Below, in pieces: positions 34,715 to 45,384 of a stretch of 64,000 bases of DNA (the first letter of the stretch is position 1; the number at the start of each line of letters is the position of its first letter). The translations under genes and the position numbers were made by a program. A model generated the notes under the pieces. It was not told the DNA's origin. It did not search any database and worked only from the letters and a program-made list of their open reading frames with translations. Origin of the DNA: Melitaea cinxia (Eukaryota > Arthropoda > Insecta > Lepidoptera > Nymphalidae); contig NC_059396.1 of assembly GCF_905220565.1 (NCBI RefSeq), positions 19,899,206-19,963,205 of the forward strand, written 5' to 3'.

Positions 34715-35455
34715 ACTAACTGCTATAATGTGAAAGTAAATTTTATCTAAGTCTTCATTTAGGTATGGCCAAACGTTTTAAGAAGCCGCAGATGGTAGCA
34801 GTGTGCTAATAATTTAGTGTGAACGATTTTATTCTCTGAGATTGGAAGCTGCCTGTTTGAACGGCTTCGCAAGTTTAAATTCTGAAGTAAAACTTCTATG
34901 CGACTTGGGTAGTAAGCTAGTTAATGCGAGACGAAAGCGTTGCAAAAAGCCTGATCGGGTGATGTGAACAGAAGATGTACACGTACATATATTACAGATA
35001 GAGCTCAAGAAGTTTTACTTCAGTCGTGTTTCACAACTAATTGTTAGAGGTCTTTTGAAATATGTAAATCCTTCATCACCTATAATTTTAATCCTTGTTA
35101 CATAGAAATTGTCCAGTAGTTTATTTTTGATTGTTAAAAGTTCGTGATTCATTTTACAATTTTATTCATATTTAATTGATTTCCATTTTTATGCATCCAT
35201 CGTTGAAATGACTTTTTAAATTGTATTTCGAGTACATCACAATTTATCTGATGTTTTTAGGTTCGACAAATTCTGCTATTTCTATTTCGATATCACTACC
35301 GCCAATAAAACACGAAATCCTTCATATATAAAACTATTAAAACGACGGAATTTTATTCTCTAAAATCCTTTAAAATTATAGTTCTTGTAAAAATTATAGC
35401 ATTCAAATATAAAATAATTGTTGTATCGGTTTTTCAAGCGTTGATTCGATGAAAA
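34715..35455. other. intron, no gene seen
   Basis: AT-rich, no repeat matched within the window. Confidence 0.4.
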
Positions 35456-35459
35456 TATA

Positions 35460-35755
35460 GTCCATAGTCTTCCTCGGTAAATGGCCTATCAAACACAGAA
35501 AGATTTTTTCAATTCGAAGCAGTAGTATCAAAAGGAAAAAAGAACCCCCGATTTTGAAACATTCTTCATTGGTGCTCCGCTCCTTTTGGTCTTAGCGTAA
35601 TGATATATAGCCTATAACCTTCCTCGATAAATGGGCTATCTAACACTAAAATAATTATTCAAATAGGACCAGTAGTTTCTGAGATTAGCGCGTTCAAAAA
35701 AACAAACAAACAAACTTTTCCGCTTTCTAATATTACTATAGATTAAGCTGTACTG
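35460..35755 (+). repeat. family F fragments, two partial copies in tandem
   Basis: CCTCGGTAAATGGCCTATCA...ACACAGAAAGATTTTTTCAA is followed by a second, similar CCTCGATAAATGGGCTATCT...ACACTAAAATAATTATTCAA and then GATTAGCGCGTTCAAAAAAA. The last block matches 21800-21968. Confidence 0.6.
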
Positions 35756-36429
35756 TGCGGTTTTACCCCCTTAACTTCCAATCTCAAAGAAAAAATTGAG
35801 ATAAAAAAAAAACTTAGCGTTAATCTAAGTCTACGTTAAAATACTTCATAGAAATAGTTTTAGCATAAAAGAATAACAATCTCATCCCGACTTATAAAAT
35901 TATAATATCATTAATTATATTATTAGTATTTATAATACTAGAATACATATTGTAACACGAGAATAATTTAATAACAAAAACAAAATATATTATAACTTTT
36001 TCCATCTAATCATTGAATTACTCGAAACTTTAATTAAGGTTAAAATTAAACGAAATAATTTCGCTCTAAACAAATTTCTACAACAGAAATAGTTGTTACA
36101 ATATGAAAATCATCTAATTGTTCCGGCAAGAATGTTCTCGAGCTCCGATACAATCGCCGTTCGTACATAATTAGAATAGATTGGAGACGCCCTACAAACT
36201 CATTAAAATTGTTAACCCTCAGTCGGATTTAAAGCGAAGCTCTACAAATAACATATTTTGTTTATTTTGATTATTCGATATCAGTAAGTGTTAGGTTGGA
36301 GGCTCGAAACGGCTTTGTAATATTGTAATCTTGTTGAATAAAGCGTCGCTTGCTAGCTAAACAAAGTTTTTTTGTTCGTATTATGAGTTTATTTTTGGTT
36401 TTTATGTAAAGGAATATTTTATTTATTAT

Positions 36430-36655
36430 TGACTAGCCCGTTGGCGCAGTTTGTAGTGACCCTGCTTTCTGCTCCGCGGCTTGTGGGTTCGATTCCCACC
36501 CCGATGATATCGATTTATATATGTATTATTTATAAGTATGTTTATCGAAAAAAAAATGTAGCTATACCAGTCGGCTGTTACCTATAACACAAGCATTAAG
36601 TTGGGACAGACGACCGCGTGTGTATTGTGTAGATATTTATTATTATTTATTTGGT
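36430..36655 (+). mobile_element. SINE family C, near full length
   Basis: Starts TGACTAGCCCGTTGGCGCAG. The A box is TGGCGCAGTTT at 36442-36452 and the B box GGGTTCGATTCC is at 36485-36496, spaced as in a tRNA gene. The non-tRNA body has ATGTATTATTTATAAGTATG, TACCAGTCGGCTGTTACC and CATTAAGTTGGGACAGACG, ending GTGTAGATATTTATTATTAT. It is not a functional tRNA gene, because the region beyond the B box does not close an acceptor stem. Confidence 0.88.
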
Positions 36656-36778
36656 CATATTTGAGATATTATTGTATGTATTTGTACGAATGCTAACTTT
36701 TCTTGTAAGACTTATTTTTTCTTGAGTCTTATTTTTATTATAAAGTGCTAAAAACAATCGTTAATCTTATTAAGAAAA

Positions 36779-36990
36779 CTAGCCGTGCCCGCGACTTTGT
36801 CCGCGTGGAATTTATCAAAATAATTGTTGTTCACTTCGCATAGTTATTAAAAAAAAATCTAAAACAAAAGTAGCCTAAGTTACTCTTTACTACATCAGCT
36901 ATCTGCCAGTGAAAGTCCCGTCAAAATAGGTCCAGCCGTTTCTGAGGTTAGCCGGAACAAATAGACAGACAGACAGACAGGCAAAAATTA
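36779..36990 (+). repeat. interspersed repeat family F, best copy
   Basis: Starts CTAGCCGTGCCCGCGACTTT, contains GTCCGCGTGGAATTTATC, and ends with GAGGTTAGCCGGAACAAATA and (GACA)n. Its reverse complement ends in CTAG, which a Helitron-like end would. Other copies: 21800-21968, 35460-35755 and 50625-50870. Confidence 0.65.
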
Positions 36991-37189
36991 TAAAAAAATG
37001 TTGTTTTGGTAATTTACCGTGTATACATCCATATGGATTTAGTAAAAAGCGGTTATTTTAATGTTACTCTTCTTCGCATTATTTTAATAATGGCAACATT
37101 GTCATCTGTTTGTCTACTTATACTTTTTTTCCCTACCTACAATAATAATTCTTATTACTATATTTTTCTTTTCTACCTACCTACAAGTT

Positions 37190-37552
37190 ATTCTTATTAC
37201 TATCTCTTTTGTAACATCAGCGAACAATAAATCTATGTTCGAAATTCAATATTTGATTTCCACAACTTCACTATCAAACATTCCGGCGACCGTGTGACAA
37301 AACGAATACATTAATTGCAATCTACGGAAAAGACAAACGAGAAATGGCCAGAGTAACCCAGCTGGTAATAAACTAGATAAATTAAAGACATCAGGTAGCT
37401 CTTTGCGGCCTACAGGCCTTAATATTAATAGTGAACGAGCTCACTTCATATGACTATCTCTTTTGTAACGCCAACGAACAATAAATCTATGTTCAAAATT
37501 CAAATCTTTGATTTCCTCAACTTCAATATCAAACAGTTACAAACAGACACTC
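37190..37552 (+). repeat. possible LTR remnants: direct repeat around a short internal segment
   Basis: 37200-37277 and 37450-37545 share ACTATCTCTTTTGTAAC, GAACAATAAATCTATGTTC and TTTGATTTCC...CAACTTCA...TATCAAACA. After the first copy comes TTCCGGCGACCGTGTGAC, the kind of junction found downstream of a 5' LTR. Then comes a short ORF-like start (ATGGCCAGAGTAACCCAGCT) that stops within a few codons. An AATAAA lies inside each repeat. This fits a collapsed LTR element, but the outer LTR ends are not resolved. Confidence 0.45.
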
Positions 37553-37825
37553 CAATTTTATTTATTTGTATGGATTACCAGAAGATTTACTCTTTTGAAA
37601 TATAAAACCATACACTTTTTTTTTTAATTAATTTAAATTTTTACCGAAAATGTTTTACTTATAAAAGTATTTTTAATAAAGATTTTAAATTTATTTACTG
37701 GAAATGGATTAATTTACGTAGATGATAGAGTACGATTTTATTACGTAGACAAATACCATAGATAGAATAATATTGGAAATACTTACTTTGTACACTCTTA
37801 AATTGAGAGTTTCGATCCTGATATA

Positions 37826-38245
37826 ATTTTCGTTTGCGAGCAAACAAAAAAAAACCGACTTCAATTACATCGACAAGTAATACAACGTAGGTAAACGAAA
37901 GAAATTAACAAACGCACTATTCGTCACTACGATTATCGAGGGTTTCCCTCTATTTCTCTGGGATTCTATCAGATCCTGCTTTCCTTATCATGTTACTACA
38001 CTTGGGATATCTCCTCCAAAAAAAAGGAATTATCAAAATCGGTTCAAAAACGACGAAGTTATCCCCGAACATACATTATAGTAATATAATAATAATGCAT
38101 TATATGATAGTAATGCGTATTTACTTGACTATTTTTTTTGTCAATCTACGTCTGTATTGTACCGCATAACTTTTCACTGGGTGTATAGATTTTGATGATT
38201 CTTATTTAATCGAAAGCCGGTGCTTGTTTTGTCATTTGTTTTAAT
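37826..38245. repeat. two family D fragments in opposite orientation
   Basis: 37826-38096 begins GTTTGCGAGCAAAC and CCGACTTCAATTACATCG (minus form). 38097-38245 continues as TTTACTTGACTATTTTTTTT and AATCGAAAGCCGGTGC (plus form). The switch is at the AT-rich centre. Confidence 0.65.
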
Positions 38246-39615
38246 GTTAAAATGTTAATGTTAAAATCTGTTGGTATGTGTGTATATTAGCCACTTCTAA
38301 CGTCCAAACGAATACTAAAATGATTTCTAAGCAACTTATCATATGTTTATGCCAAACTAGGACGCTCTTTACTTGTTATCAAAATTCAGTATTAATCAAC
38401 TATGTACGTATCCCAATGATAGGAAAAAATAAAATGTTTCTGAAATCAAAGTAAATAATTAATTCATTTACTAAATGTATCGGTCTAGCCGCTCATTTTT
38501 CGACGCTCAAGTGTAAAAACTCTACCAAAAAAACGAGTAATAATAATTCCACTAACACAATTGACGGCAAAGATTGTTTTACCGTTCCTGTTCGTTGAGA
38601 GGATTTTAATCTGTAAAATTTTTACCATCTTCGTATTTTGAAGATTTAATCTTTTCCTTCATATTTTAGCTTGTGTATTACATGTGTTTTTACTTCATCA
38701 CTGATACACACAATAAAGTTCTATAAGTGGATTAGCTCAACCAATTTACATCACTGAAATTTTAGCGTTATGCGTAATTATATGCACGTAAACAAAACCA
38801 CTTACAAGAGTGAGTTTGGAGACGAGCATAAGCCGTCGGTTCGAGCTGCGTGCCTCATGAATAGATGCATGCAGCCAGCGAGGACGTTCAACACAAATCC
38901 AAATTGAATCCATTGACACTCGGAATTAGATTGAACGCACTTAGTACACAACTGGTAATTTAATTTGAACGAAGTGCTCCGTTGGATGGTCGTGTAGCTT
39001 AGATTTGAGAACGGAAAGTTTCACGACTGTTTCAGAAGATTTTCTCAGAGAGATTCTCGAGACAGATAGTCAGCTCAAGTGGCTCTGGGAGATTGGGATA
39101 AATTGTACAGTAAACCCGCTTCATTATTTTGATGCTTGACCAAACATTCAGGAATATATAATTTATAGAGCTGCCGTCCCCAAGTTATTGTCAAGTTTCC
39201 GTAGAATCCATTTAAGATTAAATAAACAGTTTCTGTATTTTTGGCAAATAAACCGAGCGTAAAATGAGCGAATAATAAACAGTCATAGTTCATTACGAAT
39301 TAAATTAATTAGAACCATATACTCGACCTTATTCTGAATTTTTAAAGCGACGCTTAGTGCTACAGCAGTTGATTCGTAATGAATCCACGCGGAACGAAAC
39401 AGTTTTAATAAGCGTTAATATAACTTTATTTTCACGTTTAAAAACGAATCACAAATTTTAAATATCGAAATTGTTTAAGATGTTTAATTGTTTGGTGCTG
39501 TTTCCAAAACGACAACAATTGACTGATAATATTTTGTTGATTATTCAAAGTTGCAAAAATACACAAAAAAAAATAAGTTAATATACATGCATATAAATGC
39601 ATATATTTTACATAT
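38246..39615. other. intron, no gene seen
   Basis: AT-rich sequence with a modestly GC-richer patch at 38810-38960. No repeat or exon matched. The minus frame at 39075-39293 has no family features. Confidence 0.4.
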
Positions 39616-39620
39616 ATATG

Positions 39621-39790
39621 TCAAAATCAAAATCAAAAACAGCTTTATTCGAATAGGCTCCAAGAGCACTTTCGAATCGTCATTTTACAAATTAAAACTT
39701 TAAAAATAAATTATTATATTTGTAAAAGTAAAGCTACCACCGATTTAGTACAAAATTAGTAACATGTTGCATAAAATGTACGGTAAAGCT
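39621..39790 (-). mobile_element. LINE 3' terminus with (TTTGAT)n-type tail
   Basis: On the plus strand GTCAAAATCAAAATCAAAAA precedes CAGCTTTATTCGAATAGGCT and CACTTTCGAATCGTCATTTT. Read on the minus strand this is a 3' UTR with an AATAAAGCTG signal-like block ending in a short-repeat tail. I recall such ends in lepidopteran non-LTR elements. No ORF remains. Confidence 0.5.
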
Positions 39791-39807
39791 TTAGATTAGG
39801 TAAAACC

Positions 39808-40923
39808 GAATTTCGGGACCGTGGGGGGAAGGAGGGGGGGAGGGGGGGGAACACTACCCCTGGTACCACTATCACACCTCGGAACCCCATAGTTATGGAG
39901 ATATCGATGGTTAAAGTTTTGAGGTTAGAAGAAGAATTTCGTACCTTTCACACGTTATTTTCACATTTCACACGCGTTTTTTCACATTTCACACATTATT
40001 TTCACATTTCACACGTTATTTTCACATTTTATAAGCTATTTTAAAAATAAAAACGATTTCGACTCCAAAATCAACAAACAATACAACTTCGATACTCATG
40101 CTCCATTCTATAGTTTTCACATCTTATTTTCACATTTCGCACTTAATTTTAACATTCCACACGTTAATTTAACGTTTTCACACGGTTTCACACGGTTTTC
40201 ACACTTCAAAACCCCATAGTTATAGAGATATCCATGGTTAAAGTTTTGAGGTTGATTGATCAACAAACGATACAACTTGCGGTAACTATGCTTCGATCCG
40301 TAGCTTTAAGATGTTATATTCACATTTCGCACTTGATATTAGCATTTTAAACGTTAAGTTATTGTTTTTACACGATTTTTGATTACACGATATTTGTTTG
40401 ATTTAGGCTGTATGGTGTAAGACTTTTGCCTTTATAGTTATTTAAACAAAAACAATGTATATTGTTTTAGAACGAAACGATAAGTGGCCTGTCATTTTTT
40501 ATTAAAACATCTATTTCTCAGTTGTTAAAAAAAATCGTGTAAAAACAATAACTTAACGTTTAAAATGCTAATATCAAGTGCGAAATGTGAATATAACATC
40601 TTAAAGCTACGGATCGAAGCATAGTTACCGCAAGTTGTATCGTTTGTTGATCTTGAAATCGAGATTATTTTTACGTACTTCTGTTCGAAAATAACTTATA
40701 AAGTTGCAAAACGGCGCATGAATTGCACTGCCTGCAGCGTTGGAGCTAAGGTGAAGTCAGACGCGGAGCTCAAAGGTATAATAATAGCTTTAAATTCTTC
40801 TTCTAACCTCAAAACTTTAACCATCGATATCTCCATAACCATGGGGTTCCGAGGTGTGATAGTGGTACCAGGGGTAGTGTTCCCCACCCACCCACCCCCC
40901 ATCCCCCCACGGTCCCGAAATTC
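39808..40923. mobile_element. foldback element with 132-bp terminal inverted repeats
   Basis: Left arm 39808-39939 and right arm 40792-40923 are complementary apart from variation in the G-rich tract. Both begin GAATTTCGGGACCGTGGGG reading inward. An inner pair, 40258-40380 and 40530-40652, is complementary over 123 bases with no mismatch that I see. Between them the left half has an extra, diverged copy of the same sequence (about 39940-40257), including short repeats of TTTCACACGTTATTTTCACA. No transposase is apparent. The frames at 40696-40939 on both strands come from the right arm and I do not call them. No target-site duplication found. Confidence 0.88.
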
Positions 40924-41133
40924 TTTATCAACTAAGTAGTATATATATATTGAATTATCTTATGATACATCATTTGATAATATTAAGAAAGCTAGATCAA
41001 ACTATGAGAATTCGAGTAGAACAAAAAACCCGTAGAAAATAAGACCCAATATGGAACTCATTACCTGCTGGTTGATAAATCAAGAATAAACATAGCAACA
41101 AATGTCAATATTTCTTTTGCTTTTTGTCTCCAG
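40924..41133. other. end of intron before the third visible exon
   Basis: AT-rich with a pyrimidine tract TTTGCTTTTTGTCTCCAG leading to the acceptor at 41131-41133. Nothing else seen. Confidence 0.6.
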
Positions 41134-41337
41134 GTCGTCCAGAACCATCCGTGCGGTGGCTCGTGAACGGCGTCTTAGTGGACGAAGAGTACGAACATAA
41201 CACGGGAGATGTGATCGAGAACAGGCTGCTGTGGCCGGCGATACGGAGAACGGACTACGCTGCCGTGTTCACGTGTCAGGCTGCAAACTCGCATCTAGTA
41301 CCGCCGAAGGAGGTGTCGCTAGTTCTGGACATGTTCT
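41134..41337 (+). CDS. Sidestep-like protein, exon (rest of Ig domain 2)
   Basis: A strong pyrimidine-rich acceptor ends at 41133 and the donor is GTAAGT at 41338. The exon gives two bases completing a glycine, 67 codons and one trailing base, in frame with 16848. The translation contains RPEPSVRWLVNGVLVDEEYE, with the Ig-core tryptophan, then NRLLWPAIRRTDYAAVFTCQ, with the second Ig cysteine in a Y/F-x-C setting, and ends KEVSLVLDMF. With the previous exon this makes a complete Ig domain 2. Codon third positions are GC-rich compared with the surrounding intron. The frame at 41124-41630 continues past the donor into a SINE and is not the real product. Confidence 0.93.
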
Positions 41338-41392
41338 GTAAGTTAAGATATAATCTAAATTTTATACTTAGATTAAATAGATTTGTTTTTAC

Positions 41393-41720
41393 ATCATTAC
41401 AGCCTATACAGTCCACTGCTGGACATAGGCCTCCACAAGTTTACGCCAAAAATAACGTGAACTCGTGTGTTTTGCCCATATTCACCACGCTGGGCAGGCG
41501 GATTGGTGACCGCAGGGCTGGCTTTGTCGCACCGAAGACGCTGCTGCCCGCCTTCGGCCTGTGTATTTCAAAGCCAGCAGTTAGATGGTTATCCCGCCAC
41601 CGGTCGGCTTTTTCAGTTCCAAGGTGGTAGCGGAACTGTGTCATCCCTCAGTCGCCTCTTACGACACCCACAGGAAAAGAGGGGGCGGCTATATTCTTTA
41701 GTACCGTAGCCACACAGTAC
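41393..41720 (-). mobile_element. SINE family A, full-length with 14-bp TSD, near an exon
   Basis: AGATTTGTTTTTAC flanks it at 41379-41392 and 41721-41734. The minus strand runs from ACTGTGTGGCTACGGTACTA through the body to TATAGGCTGTAATGATG. It lies 55 bp after the donor of the third visible Sidestep-like exon. Open frames at 41441-41644 and 41467-41709 lie in the SINE. Confidence 0.94.
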
Positions 41721-41919
41721 AGATTTGTTTTTACGGACATTAAAAATCAAGAAGTGAATAATATTCTTGTAACGTTTACAAAGTTACAACGCATCTCATA
41801 TATTAATTTCATGAAATATTAACTTTCCATCCTGTCAATTGGACTCGTATCAATAATAATGTTTCCTCAAAAATATTTCCAGTTTAATAAATAATTGACA
41901 TTTTTTTTAATGTAATTTT

Positions 41920-42245
41920 TAAACGACTTCAAAAAAGGAGGAGGTTACTTAATTCGACCGTATATATATGTATATATATATATATATATATATAATTCTC
42001 GTGTCACAGTGTTAGTTAAAATACTCCTCCGAAACGGCTGGACCGATTTTTATGAAATTTTGTGTGCATATCAGGTAGGTCTGAGAATCGGCCAATATCT
42101 ATTTTTCATTCCTCTAAGTTATAAGGGAAAAAGGTTAAGGGGTTTAATAACACATCTTGTTAATTTTTACCGTTAACTTACGTTGTATTACTTGTCTATG
42201 TAATTGAAGTAGGTTTTTTTTTCGTTTGCGAACAAACACAATTAT
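41920..42245 (+). repeat. mosaic: family D ends around a family E copy and (TA)n
   Basis: Starts AACGACTTCAAAAAAGGAGG (D left end), enters a TA run at 41960-41994, then family E from TTCTCGTGTCACAG to about 42159. It finishes with D right-end sequence (CTTACGTTGTATTACTTGTC...GTAATTGAAGTAGG...GTTTGCGAACAAACACAATT). E lacks its usual CAACGTTTGC end, so the junction is not a clean insertion. Confidence 0.7.
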
Positions 42246-42388
42246 AATTTAGATAAATAAATTTTCTCGTCGTTCTCTAAATATTACTTATTTTTTCCTT
42301 GCATTTTGGCTTTATACTCACCAACTACCCCTTATTTAATTGGCATTTAAGTTATAAATTAGTAATTCATTAAAGTCAATATTTTCAG

Positions 42389-42549
42389 TGCGTCCACTGA
42401 CCGTGGAAATAAAAAAGCCTTCTGAGATGGGCGAAGGAGGCGTCCTAACAGCGGAGCGCCGGTACGAGGTGGCGTGCGAGTCCGCCGGCAGCCGCCCGCC
42501 CGCCGCCATCTCGTGGTACAAAGGAAAACGACAGCTGAAGAGGATAACG
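42389..42549 (+). CDS. Sidestep-like protein, exon (start of Ig domain 3)
   Basis: The acceptor is TATTTTCAG at 42380-42388 and the donor is GTGAGT at 42550. The exon gives two bases completing a leucine and 53 codons, ending in phase 0. The translation has RPLTVEIKKPSEMGEGG, then AERRYEVACESAGSRPPAAI and SWYKGKRQLKRIT. It therefore supplies the first Ig cysteine (V-A-C) and the core tryptophan (S-W-Y) of domain 3. The G-S-R-P-P-A-x-I-S-W run is typical of Sidestep-family proteins. The second cysteine must be on the next exon, which is beyond 64000 or not recognised. Minus-strand frames at 42336-42673 are shadows of this GC-rich exon. Confidence 0.94.
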
Positions 42550-43345
42550 GTGAGTGATAGTCTATAAGACGATATTGTACGAAGAATGTGTTATAAGAAT
42601 AGAGAGACGCCTCAAAGACGATAGGATCTGACACGATTGATAACATTAAATTAATATTAGATAACGTATTCATTGAAGCGGACTTCTTCTCACAATGTAA
42701 TTAGTAAACTAAAATATACGCGCTGTATTATGATAGAATTTGAATTTCCATAAGATAATAGCTTTGTAAGCTTAAACCAATATTCCCATTCATTTATAAA
42801 TTGGCGATATAAGACTACTAAGCAAAACTCATTAGATTTAAGCATGTGAATTTGAATATAAATTCAACCTCAAATAAACTACATCACATAAAACGACTAC
42901 GAAATAAGTAGTTCAATTATATTTAGAGGATAATAATCATGAATATCAGAGGCACGATTATAGCAATGGTAAAAAGACTGGCGTATAGCCAGCGAGCCTG
43001 TACGTAAGCACTATAGAACGATAGCAGGATGTAGAGAAATCGAAAATCGATGTGATAACACTTTTATTTGAGTCAATTTGAATAGACTCTGCACGGGAGC
43101 TTTGAATGCCACCTGCGCGATATTATCCTATAATGTGCACGCAGACACTTTCAGTGTGTTACGTTTGATTTTCATCTCCTTGATACTTCAATTTAAAAAA
43201 TAATGTGATATTGAATGTCCTATTAGGTACATAGCCTTTTCCAACCATTTCGACTGGCGAGTATCCGCTTTAACATCTGTCAAGCTTCATCTAGGCGCGG
43301 GTCTGATTACCACTCGAGACATATATTGTGCAAATATTCTTCATA
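42550..43345. other. start of the last visible intron, no gene
   Basis: AT-rich apart from the donor region. No repeat matched in the window. Confidence 0.45.
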
Positions 43346-43349
43346 CATA

Positions 43350-43482
43350 TTGTATCTAAACACAGAGTAGGTCCTCGTAAGGTTACCCTCAGCCTCGGAG
43401 AGCTCATTATGTTATGAAACGAACAATCGACCCTTGAGCGGGAAACCGCGGCACTGCTAACTGCGCCAACGAGCCAGTCATT
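43350..43482 (-). mobile_element. tRNA-head SINE fragment
   Basis: The minus strand begins TGACTGGCTCGTTGGCGCAG with a B-box-like GGTCGATTGTTCG, and the body has GAGCTCTCCGAGGCTGAGG. The head is C-like, while the body resembles the B block TGCCTCGGAGAGCACG, so this may be a B/C recombinant. Confidence 0.6.
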
Positions 43483-43543
43483 TCAAATATATCTTACAGA
43501 TATACGCATATTGGTATATTCTATCAATAATAACAAACATAAT

Positions 43544-43813
43544 CTAATATATAAAATTCTCGTGTCGCGGTGTTTGTAGTTAAACTCCTCTGAAACGACT
43601 TGACTGATTCTCATGAAATTCTGTATGCATATTGGGTAGGTCTGAGAATCAAACAACATCTATTTTTCATCCCCCTAAATGTTAAGGGTATATAAATTGT
43701 TTATTTTTTATTTTAAAAATACATACAACCCTAAATTTTAACCCTTCTACCACCAACCCCCATTTCTTAATAGCGTTCAGCAACAAGACAACGTTTGCCT
43801 GGTCAGCTAGTTT
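43544..43813 (+). repeat. interspersed repeat family E copy
   Basis: Begins AAAATTCTCGTGTCGCGGTG and ends ACAACGTTTGCCTGGTCAGC followed by TAGT. Internal CTCATGAAATTCTGTATGCA and TGGGTAGGTCTGAGAATC are shared with 55114-55312. Confidence 0.75.
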
Positions 43814-44099
43814 TCTATAAAAAAATTAATTAATTAAACGTCAAATAATGTCTGTTAAAAAGGACTTCTATACATATTCTCTTGTTTATAGTATAGAATT
43901 GATGTAATTATGACATACATACATATATATTCTTCTTTGGGGCAACTACGTTCCCTGAAAGTGGTCTGATTTGGAATGAAAGTCAAGCATTTCAAAGTTC
44001 CAAGATTAAAGGCAAAGCTAAGTCTATATAGGGCAAGACGTTGATTCTATGTTAAGTAGTTCCCCGATACGAGTTTAGTAGCTACTTAAATTTAAACGA

Positions 44100-44310
44100 T
44101 CAAATCGCCACCAAATAATACATCGCTTGACGCGAACCGGAGCTGCGCAGACACGCAGCTGTCGACGGCGCAATATATAGCGCGTTACGTAATGAATCCG
44201 GCGCAGTGAACCCACACTTAGGCGGTAATTACAGGCGATGATAGACGCCGGTTGGCAGCAGGCCAGCTCCAGCTACCCACACGCCGGGATGCCCCGGCAC
44301 ATATATCATA
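44100..44310. promoter_or_regulatory. GC-rich island, candidate intronic regulatory element
   Basis: A stretch clearly richer in G+C than the flanks, with GCGGTAATTACAGGCG (homeodomain-type TAATTA core), CAGCTGTCGACGG and GCCGGGATGCCCCGGCA. It does not match any repeat in this window and has no coding frame of note. The regulatory role is inferred only from composition and from similar islands at 45140 and 46740. Confidence 0.35.
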
Positions 44311-45139
44311 TCAATGTAATCTATCTTTTCGGTGGACCATTAAATTCATTGCAATATCGAAAGTCAATTTCCAATCGGATACAATTGAGACAGTCGATAC
44401 CTGAATAAACCTTTACATTTTCGGCTTTATGAGCTCCGAATCGAAAGTAAATATTCCCTTTCATTAAAGAACGAAAATTATTGAACAATTTCAGTCAAAT
44501 CGTAAATCGAAAATGCAACTCCCCGAAGTTGAATGAAGACTTTATCTAAGTCCTCAAAAGTCCCAACTAAGCCGCACAGAGGCTTTAAAACTAGTTTTTA
44601 CCGTAATACTATTTTACAAAAGACGGTCATAAAATGTATCGATAATGTAAAGCGTCTGCAACTTCTCTCAAATTCGACTTCGAAACTTTGTCATATAAGT
44701 TGTTTTAAACTAAGCGAACTCATCTGTGCGCTGACAGCAACGAAAATCGCCCGAGTTTCCGCAAAACGCCGTGCGGAATTAATTACCGACATAGCGTATG
44801 TTTAAGTGGATACTAAAACTCTATTGTTGATATTTGTCTTCTTCGGACTGAACGGTTTTTAGAAGGATAAAATATTGTATCAGGGGTCTAAAACACACAT
44901 TACCAAGGCCCGATCCATGACAGACACCTGTATGACCTATGAAAACGGATGGTCGATCCGATCTCTTAATCACTAGCATGTCTAAATTTTGTAACCATAA
45001 AGCCAAGCCATCGCAATGAAATTAGTTAGCACATCCTTACATAAAAAATAGACAATATTTTTTATTCAAAACGTATTCGTTTTAAAAACAATAACAACGT
45101 CAAAAACAATAAACAAGACTCACAAACCCCACTTTGCTA
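44311..45139. other. intron, no gene called
   Basis: The 90-residue frame at 44533-44805 (MKTLSKSSKVPTKPHRG...) has no domain that I recognise and no promoter or splice support. I leave it uncalled. Confidence 0.4.
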
Positions 45140-45310
45140 ATCAAAAAATGATCAACGGAACGTTAACGCTCGCCTCGCCAACACTCGTGCAGTTAGCGCG
45201 CGTCAGCGTCGCACGGCTGAATCCAATTATCACAGCCCTCATTGAAAACTTGCCGCAGACCGCACCAACTTTACCCATAATAAGCGAAACTGCAAGAAAC
45301 ATTCTTTGCT
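45140..45310. promoter_or_regulatory. GC-rich island, copy 1 of a paired motif set
   Basis: Contains, in order, GCAGTTAGCGCG (45189-45200), AATCCAATTA, CTCATTGAAAACTTGCC, GACCGCA and CAACTT. The same motifs occur in the same order at 46824-46890. The CAATTA core is a homeodomain-type site. A duplicated enhancer would fit, but this is inference. Confidence 0.45.
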
Positions 45311-45384
45311 GTTAACAAACGCGAACAAAATATTTTTTCGTAAATAATTTTCGGTTTTCGAATTTAGATTATACTTTTTACTCT

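Noticed and set aside
36430..36505. Possible functional tRNA gene
   Set aside because: A and B boxes are present but the acceptor stem does not close and the same head recurs with a common body in several places: it is SINE family C.
40696..40939. Frames on both strands in the foldback right arm
   Set aside because: Arms are complementary repeats; no recognisable domain, and the G-rich tract drives the proline/glycine runs.
44533..44805. 90-residue frame as a small gene
   Set aside because: No domain, no transcript evidence; chance frame in moderately GC-rich intron.
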